Positions 59,867 through 64,000 of a DNA stretch of 64,000 bases are shown here, in pieces (within the stretch, counting starts at the first letter, position 1; the number at the start of each line of letters is the position of its first letter). This stretch comes from Deltaproteobacteria bacterium HGW-Deltaproteobacteria-15 (GTDB lineage Bacteria; Desulfobacterota; DSM-4660; Desulfatiglandales; HGW-15): NCBI GenBank assembly GCA_002840535.1, contig PHBH01000027.1, positions 16,518-80,517 of the forward strand. The letters run 5' to 3'. The notes under the pieces are model-generated. The model was given only the letters and a program-made list of their open reading frames with translations, did not search any database and was not told the DNA's origin. A program made the translations under genes and the position numbers.

Positions 59867-60976
59867 TTACCCGAGCAGCTCCACGAAGGCCTCCACACGG
59901 GTGGACATCTGGCCGCTCAAGCCCTGATTGAGCTCCGTGTCCAGCAGAAGAACCGGAATTCCGTTTCCCTTCAATCCTTCCACCAGCTGCGGCAGATCGA
60001 ACAGCTCCGGTTCGCAGAACTTGACCGTGCAGAAGATCGCCCCTTGTGCCCGGCTCCGCCCGACCATGCTCATCAGGTGGCTCAATCTTTCTTCAATGGC
60101 CGAATTCCTGGTGCTGCATGGAGGCATGCTGAAATAACTGTCCGACAGGGCCTGCAGAGGATCTCCCTGGCCTGCGGGAGGCGCGAGAAGCCGCCGCCCG
60201 CAGTTGAGCAGGTCATCGTCCGATACCCTTACCCCCAGCCCATCCAACAGAGCCAGGAGTTCAGGAGGATTCGGCAGGATTCCGCTCAGGATTATCCTTT
60301 TGCGAGCCCGGTCGGCCCGCCGTCCGTCTGCAATGAACCGCCGGAGCAAGGGGATGAGATCATCCGGGTGGAGGTATTCGTTCAGCCTGATCACCCTGTA
60401 AAAATCGGCGTTGGAAACACCTAATTCGCCTTTGGTCCGCAGCCTGTAGATTTCCTTCTGGAGGGACGCCACCTCACGACTCCTCTCAAGGGATTGTTTC
60501 AGACCCTCTGGGTCCATGGGCCCGAACTGTCTTTCCAGAGACGTGATGAGCTCTTTCAACTCGTGGCGGTAAAACTTCCGGGAGGAATCGCGGTAGGGAG
60601 CCTTCGGGTGATAAAAAAAGTAGCACGGCTTCTCCACGCCCAGGTAGTCGTGCACGATCGAGGCCATGTTCTGTATGGAGTCGCAGGTATGGGGAAAGAG
60701 AAACCCGTCCAGATCCGCGCAGTGGCCCTGAAGGATCAATTCCAGGCCGAGTTTTACAACCGAACAGATGTAGGACTGCAGATGGCCGTTCGACCGGCTC
60801 ACCTCCAGCGGCGGGTCCCAGATTTCAACAGGAAGGATGTTCATGGCCCAGAGAATCTCCCTGGGGTATTGGGCGGGAAACACCCCCATGAGCCGTCGGC
60901 CATGCTCCCTTTTCTGGGCTGTCATGTACTCTGTTCGGGAAGGAATGTCCCTGTTTGTCCTCTCTGGATCGAGCAT
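59867..60976 (-). CDS. 2-hydroxyacyl-CoA dehydratase/benzoyl-CoA reductase-like subunit (HgdB family), second
   Basis: A 369-residue HgdB-family protein, shorter than its partner. Family marks: YPREILWAMNILPVEIWDP at about residue 37, cysteines in SYICSVVKLGLELI, FPHTCDSIQNM and CTVKFCEPELFDLPQL, IILSGILPNPPELLALLDG and PVLLLDTELNQG at the end. Three cysteines at usual places suggest a bound [4Fe-4S]. The ATG at 60976 has a weak ribosome-binding site. It is probably transcribed together with the 58295-59611 gene. Confidence 0.87.
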   Translation of the reverse strand: MLDPERTNRDIPSRTEYMTAQKREHGRRLMGVFPAQYPREILWAMNILPVEIWDPPLEVSRSNGHLQSYICSVVKLGLELILQGHCADLDGFLFPHTCDSIQNMASIVHDYLGVEKPCYFFYHPKAPYRDSSRKFYRHELKELITSLERQFGPMDPEGLKQSLERSREVASLQKEIYRLRTKGELGVSNADFYRVIRLNEYLHPDDLIPLLRRFIADGRRADRARKRIILSGILPNPPELLALLDGLGVRVSDDDLLNCGRRLLAPPAGQGDPLQALSDSYFSMPPCSTRNSAIEERLSHLMSMVGRSRAQGAIFCTVKFCEPELFDLPQLVEGLKGNGIPVLLLDTELNQGLSGQMSTRVEAFVELLG

Positions 60977-61204
60977 GCCTGTTTGCCCATGGAAAGAGGT
61001 TTCATGTGGAGAACTGAGAGTATAGCTTCAGCCCTTCCATGTCAAGAAATGCAGGGGACGAATGCAGGAATCTGATGCTTATCCGCTTACTTCTTCTGCT
61101 TCCCTCCTGAAAGGCTCTTACAGGCTGCAGTGGAGACGGGATAGATGATCATGGAATTGATGTCGGTCGAGTTGGCAATTTGTTGATATCGATCGGCGCT
61201 TTGT

Positions 61205-61240
61205 AAAAGAAAAAAAGAAGGCAGGAGTTATCCTGCCTTC
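61205..61240 (-). terminator. Rho-independent terminator after tRNA-Cys
   Basis: On the minus strand GAAGGCAGGA pairs perfectly with TCCTGCCTTC around a 4-base loop, followed by a run of T residues (complement of 61205-61216). It ends the tRNA transcript. Confidence 0.9.
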
Positions 61241-61252
61241 TTGACTTCTTCA

Positions 61253-61328
61253 TGGAGGCGGCAACAGGATTCGAACCTGTTCATAGCGGTGTTGCGCACC
61301 GTTGCCTGACCATTAGGCCATTGCCGCC
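61253..61328 (-). tRNA. tRNA-Cys (anticodon GCA), atypical
   Basis: On the minus strand GGCGGCA pairs with TGCCGCC (7 bp acceptor), discriminator T and encoded CCA (61256-61253). T arm ACAGG-TTCGAAT-CCTGT is perfect. The anticodon arm is ACGGT-GCGCAAC-ACCGC with anticodon GCA (61295-61293), read as Cys; U73 also fits tRNA-Cys. Unusual: the base before the anticodon is C in place of the near-universal U33, the base at position 8 is A in place of U8, and the D stem has three good pairs. It has its own promoter and terminator, so it is expressed as a single gene. Confidence 0.85.
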
Positions 61329-61357
61329 CGTGAAAAGAGCTGAATAGTTATGTTCGA

Positions 61358-61387
61358 ATTATAATATTCCCATTATGGGTTCTGCAA
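61358..61387 (-). promoter_or_regulatory. Promoter of tRNA-Cys
   Basis: On the minus strand TTGCAG (61387-61382), an 18-base spacer, then TATAAT (61363-61358), a consensus -10, about 30 bases before the tRNA 5' end. A strong sigma-70 type promoter. Confidence 0.75.
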
Positions 61388-61547
61388 TATCACTTCACAA
61401 TGGAGAATCCCTCTGAATCGCGGCCCGTTCCCGGCTTATCTTTAAATTACCGAAGCGTAAAAACCGGTTATCTTCCTCATACGGACCGTGGAGAATCGAA
61501 CAAGGCCGACACGGCTTCCGGCGGATTCATTTCTGCGGTTTGTAATA

Positions 61548-62072
61548 TCAAAGCAGAAACATCAACTCATAGGAGAGAGGCAGATGGAGGTCAACAGAGG
61601 AGATGATCTGGTGATTGTCTGCACGGACAATACGGGTAGAAACATAGATGCCTCCGTGGGATTTGGTGTAGGTACCGATCACGATCGCCTGTGCTCTTAC
61701 GCCTTTGCCGCCATCCGCATTTTCTGTTGACAGGATCAGATCACCGCCGTCTCTTACCAATCGAATCTGGTCTCCTGATTCTATTTCCACGATTCTGAAG
61801 CCGCTCATGCTCATGCGGGATGCAATGAAATCGGACATCATCCGGCCGAAATTGGAAAGCTTATCCGTCTTTCCGGCCTCCACGAAAGAGGCGACAACGA
61901 TGGGGCTGAATGGAATGGGTTTCGTCTTCAACCGGTCCATCAATGCATCTGCAATGGAATAGCTGACTGCAATCAGATTCGGTTCCTGATCCGGCCATTC
62001 CAGGTCCGTGGTGGCACATCCGTTGATCAGGAGAATGAACACCGGCAAGAGAAAAAGACCCTTCCTGTTCAT
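61548..62072 (-). CDS. FlgO-like outer membrane lipoprotein
   Basis: A 174-residue lipoprotein: MNRKGLFLLPVFILLINGC gives a lipobox (INGC, Cys about residue 19). The mature part has the FlgO pattern SPIVVASFVEAGKTDKLSNF, GRMMSDFIASRM, and AIVIGTYTKSHGGIYVSTRI. FlgO is an outer-membrane protein needed for flagellar stability in Vibrio, but FlgO-domain proteins are also common away from flagellar genes, as here. GCGAGGCG lies before the ATG. It follows the cold-shock gene by 190 bases. Confidence 0.78.
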   Translation of the reverse strand: MNRKGLFLLPVFILLINGCATTDLEWPDQEPNLIAVSYSIADALMDRLKTKPIPFSPIVVASFVEAGKTDKLSNFGRMMSDFIASRMSMSGFRIVEIESGDQIRLVRDGGDLILSTENADGGKGVRAQAIVIGTYTKSHGGIYVSTRIVRADNHQIISSVDLHLPLSYELMFLL

Positions 62073-62203
62073 GATCGCCTCGCTATCCACTCGTCCATGC
62101 TTCTGTTGGACGGTAATCAGCAGGAACTCCCGCTCGGAAAGGTTCAGGGAATCGGGAAAGCACCTCTGGAATCGCCGGCAGCTGTTTCGTGTCCGGTATG
62201 AGA

Positions 62204-62236
62204 GAGGGCATTCGACCGATCGAATCGAATGCCCTC
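62204..62236 (-). terminator. Hairpin after the cold-shock gene
   Basis: gagggcattcg and cgaatgccctc pair as an 11-bp stem with an 11-base loop. No T tract follows on the minus strand. It could be a transcript-end hairpin between the csp and FlgO-like genes. Confidence 0.5.
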
Positions 62237-62263
62237 GTGCCGCCACTCGATTAGTCCCACCCG

Positions 62264-62464
62264 CTACACCACTGTAACATTCACAGCGGCGGGCCCTTTC
62301 CTGCCCTGTTCGATCTCGAATGCAACCTTGTCACCTTCCCTCAGGGTTTTGAAGCCGCTCCCATTGATGCCGGTGTGGTGGACGAATACGTCAGAACCAT
62401 CCTCCCTTTTGATAAATCCATACCCCTTTTGATCGTTGAACCATTTTACAGTACCTTGCACCAT
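62264..62464 (-). CDS. Cold-shock domain protein (CspA family)
   Basis: A 66-residue single-stranded nucleic-acid-binding protein with both RNP motifs (KGYGFIKRE and DVFVHHT) and the ending [13 protein letters not shown]. Family members act as RNA chaperones in cold or general growth. AAGGAGGT before the ATG. A long upstream stretch may be a 5' leader. Confidence 0.95.
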   Translation of the reverse strand: MVQGTVKWFNDQKGYGFIKREDGSDVFVHHTGINGSGFKTLREGDKVAFEIEQGRKGPAAVNVTVV

Positions 62465-62885
62465 ACTTCGAAACCTCCTTTCAGATCCCTTTGCCGCTTC
62501 CGTCCCCTTCTGTGGATTTCACCCTGGGAAGGTCTTCCAACCAGCGGTTCTTAGTGGTTTGATCCGGGTGATCCCCTCTACGACCGGACACTTTCATACC
62601 CCTGACAGTAGCTTTTGCGAGTTTCCTTGACGATTCAGTACGAGTTCAACGCGGATGAGCTAATATATGGAACTGCTCGTGGGGAAATTCCATAGGGTGA
62701 ATCCTGTATTCTCGCAGTATCTTATGCGTAATAGAGGGGCTCATGCGAAGGGATATGAATAAATCCGAAATCCGAAGCACGAAATACGAAAACAAATTCA
62801 AATGACCAAAATCCAAATGATCAAAACAACCGTAGAAAATAAGGGAACCGCTTCTCTTCCGGGGGTTGAAAGGTAGGACTCTGCT
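62465..62885. other. Gene-free stretch with CGAAATCC/ATCCAAAT short repeats
   Basis: 62758-62826 repeats aaatccgaaatccgaa and caaatgaccaaaatccaaatg units, the family of 51720-51790. The part nearer the cold-shock gene (62465-62700) may hold its promoter and leader, but no certain box was found. Confidence 0.5.
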
Positions 62886-63467
62886 TCAGAGATAACGCGA
62901 CATCCTCATCGCAATTTCATTCTTTTGCATGGCGCCGGGAAAATTTTCCCTGAGCTTCCCCCCGTCAAAGACAAATATCTGGGGCACGCTCATAATGGCA
63001 TAGGTTGAGGCCAGATTCGGCGTCTGATCCACGTTCATTTTTGCAACCCTGACTCTACCTCTCACCTCTCTGGCATAACCGTCAATGACCGGCATGAAGG
63101 TTCTGCACGTGGTGCACCACGGGGCCCAGGCGAAAAGGAGCACAGGCAGAGGGGACCCCAGCACATCCTTCTGAAAACTCGCTTCAGTGACCATCACAGG
63201 TTGCGGCTTGAATATCTCTTCTGTCCTCAGCGGTTTTTTGCATACACCACATACCGGACCTTTGTCGGTTTTCCCGGCAGGAACCTTATTCCTGGCACCG
63301 CATTCCGTGCACCGCAGCAGATAGGGCTTCTCGTCTTCTCCAGCGGCCGGATTCAAAAGCGAACCGCACTTCCCGCATTTCGCCTTTTCATTTGTCCTGT
63401 ATAGGGGGACCCGGTTTTTTGCGCCGCATTGGGAACATTGGACGATTTCCGAGTTAGGCTGCTCCAT
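62886..63467 (-). CDS. Thioredoxin (TrxC-like) with two N-terminal zinc ribbons
   Basis: A 193-residue protein. Residues 10-85 contain two zinc ribbons (CSQCGAKNRVPLY with CGKCG; CTECGARNKVPAG with CGVC). Residues 90-193 are a thioredoxin fold with active site WCTTC and the cis-proline in MSVPQIFVF. It resembles thioredoxin 2 (TrxC), which normally has one zinc ribbon; two are unusual. AGGAGGT eight bases upstream supports the ATG at 63467 over the one at 63494. It reduces disulfides in the cytoplasm. Confidence 0.88.
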   Translation of the reverse strand: MEQPNSEIVQCSQCGAKNRVPLYRTNEKAKCGKCGSLLNPAAGEDEKPYLLRCTECGARNKVPAGKTDKGPVCGVCKKPLRTEEIFKPQPVMVTEASFQKDVLGSPLPVLLFAWAPWCTTCRTFMPVIDGYAREVRGRVRVAKMNVDQTPNLASTYAIMSVPQIFVFDGGKLRENFPGAMQKNEIAMRMSRYL

Positions 63468-64000
63468 ATAGCGTTCTACCTCCTGAGAGCGCATTGTTTA
63501 TAGAGATGCGGACCCTTGACGCAGGTCACTCAAAATATAGTGCCCCTCGGAAGAAAGGAAAGGGAAACGGGGGTAAAAAAGGCAATTGGATTCACTCGGC
63601 TTCGTGAAAATGGCGCACGGCCAGCCTCGTAAAGATCCAGTTCCAGAGGGGCCGTCTTTGATTACACCCCCGAAGGGGTGAAGTTCATGGCGAGGACAAA
63701 CCGGAATATTGGAATGTTGGGGTAGTGGAATTTTGGGGAACAACAACCCAGAGCTTGGAGATGAGGGTGCCGCAAGATGGTTTTCCTGCTTTAAACCCAT
63801 CATTCCATAATTCCATTATTCCATCATTCCAGGAGGCCCCCTTTACGGCTGAGCCAATGGCCTCTGACCTGGCCCAAAGGACCAGGTTTTCCGACATGCA
63901 ATAAGCCGTCTGTAATTTGGCGCTCCTAAGAAACTTCATTTCAGGTTTCAGGTTTCAGTGTTCAGGTGTCAGAAAACTGATGAACTACTGTGCTGACACC
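63468..64000. repeat. Gene-free end of window with ATTGGAAT and TTTCAGG repeats
   Basis: 63700-63836: ggaatattggaatgttgggg units and the inverted cattccataattccattattcc. 63937-64000: tttcaggtttcaggtttcag, gtgttcaggtgtcag and ctgacacc, the family of 33264-33385. No gene accepted. Confidence 0.6.

Noticed and set aside
61718..61730. GTTGACA in the FlgO-like gene as a sixth regulon box
   Set aside because: It is inside a coding region and is not followed by GGAAAC at four bases.

Overview
The window looks like a piece of chromosome from an anaerobic member of the Desulfobacterota (former Deltaproteobacteria), probably a sulfate reducer or syntroph with moderately high GC. This is inferred from gene content: two branched-chain-type ABC uptake systems, many CoA-thioester enzymes, a 2-hydroxyacyl-CoA dehydratase/benzoyl-CoA reductase-type gene set with its activator ATPase, and intergenic regions full of palindromic repeats. 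No phage, plasmid, CRISPR or intact insertion sequence was seen.

Layout. (1) 1-5.4 kb: the end of a Liv-type transport operon (permeases and binding protein; its ATPases must lie elsewhere), an SDR dehydrogenase and an exported metallo-beta-lactamase-fold hydrolase. (2) 5.8-10.5 kb, minus strand: a complete second Liv operon (binding protein, LivH, LivM, LivG, LivF). (3) 10.9-15.7 kb, plus strand: DUF2284 protein, RutB-like amidohydrolase, a free-standing PEP-synthase ATP-grasp domain, an XRE-cupin regulator and a Tm-1-like UPF0261 protein. (4) 16.0-24.9 kb, minus strand: acyl-CoA ligase, DUF169, a DUF2148/GltD fusion, DUF2148, thiolase and an HMG-CoA-synthase-like protein. (5) 25.3-38.8 kb, plus strand: a two-subunit biotin carboxylase, a PEP-utilising phosphotransferase lacking its ATP-grasp domain, crotonase, radical SAM protein, SDR, 2-oxoacid dehydrogenase E1alpha/E1beta/E2, a methyltransferase and a cation efflux protein. 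(6) 39-52 kb: a caspase-like lipoprotein, amiC-mutS-lapB-lapA, HIT protein, phosphodiesterase, FmdB, UPF0280, response regulator, HDOD and CheD-like genes. (7) 52.5-61 kb: BadF-type activator, RCK potassium channel, universal stress protein, archaeal-type ATPase and two HgdB-like subunits. (8) 61-64 kb: an atypical tRNA-Cys, an FlgO-like lipoprotein, a cold-shock protein and a zinc-ribbon thioredoxin.

The most interesting part is 5.8-36.7 kb. The same 17-bp box, GTTGACA-N4-GGAAAC, occurs five times in it: in both divergent promoter regions (two facing copies each) and once upstream of the PEP-utilising gene. In each copy TTGACA could be a -35 hexamer, so GGAAAC would lie in the promoter spacer, where a regulator could bind. 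This ties the transporter, the split PEP-synthase-like enzyme, the carboxylase and the CoA enzymes into one apparent regulon. The split enzyme has the organisation of phenylphosphate synthase, and the carboxylase has lost residues normally used for pyruvate. I therefore propose, as a hypothesis, an undescribed phosphorylate-then-carboxylate catabolic route; the substrate cannot be read from the sequence.

The second theme is repeats. Several families of intergenic palindromes and short tandem arrays lie directly at gene 3' ends, and in at least six genes the TAG stop codon coincides with the first bases of the repeat or lies a few bases from it.
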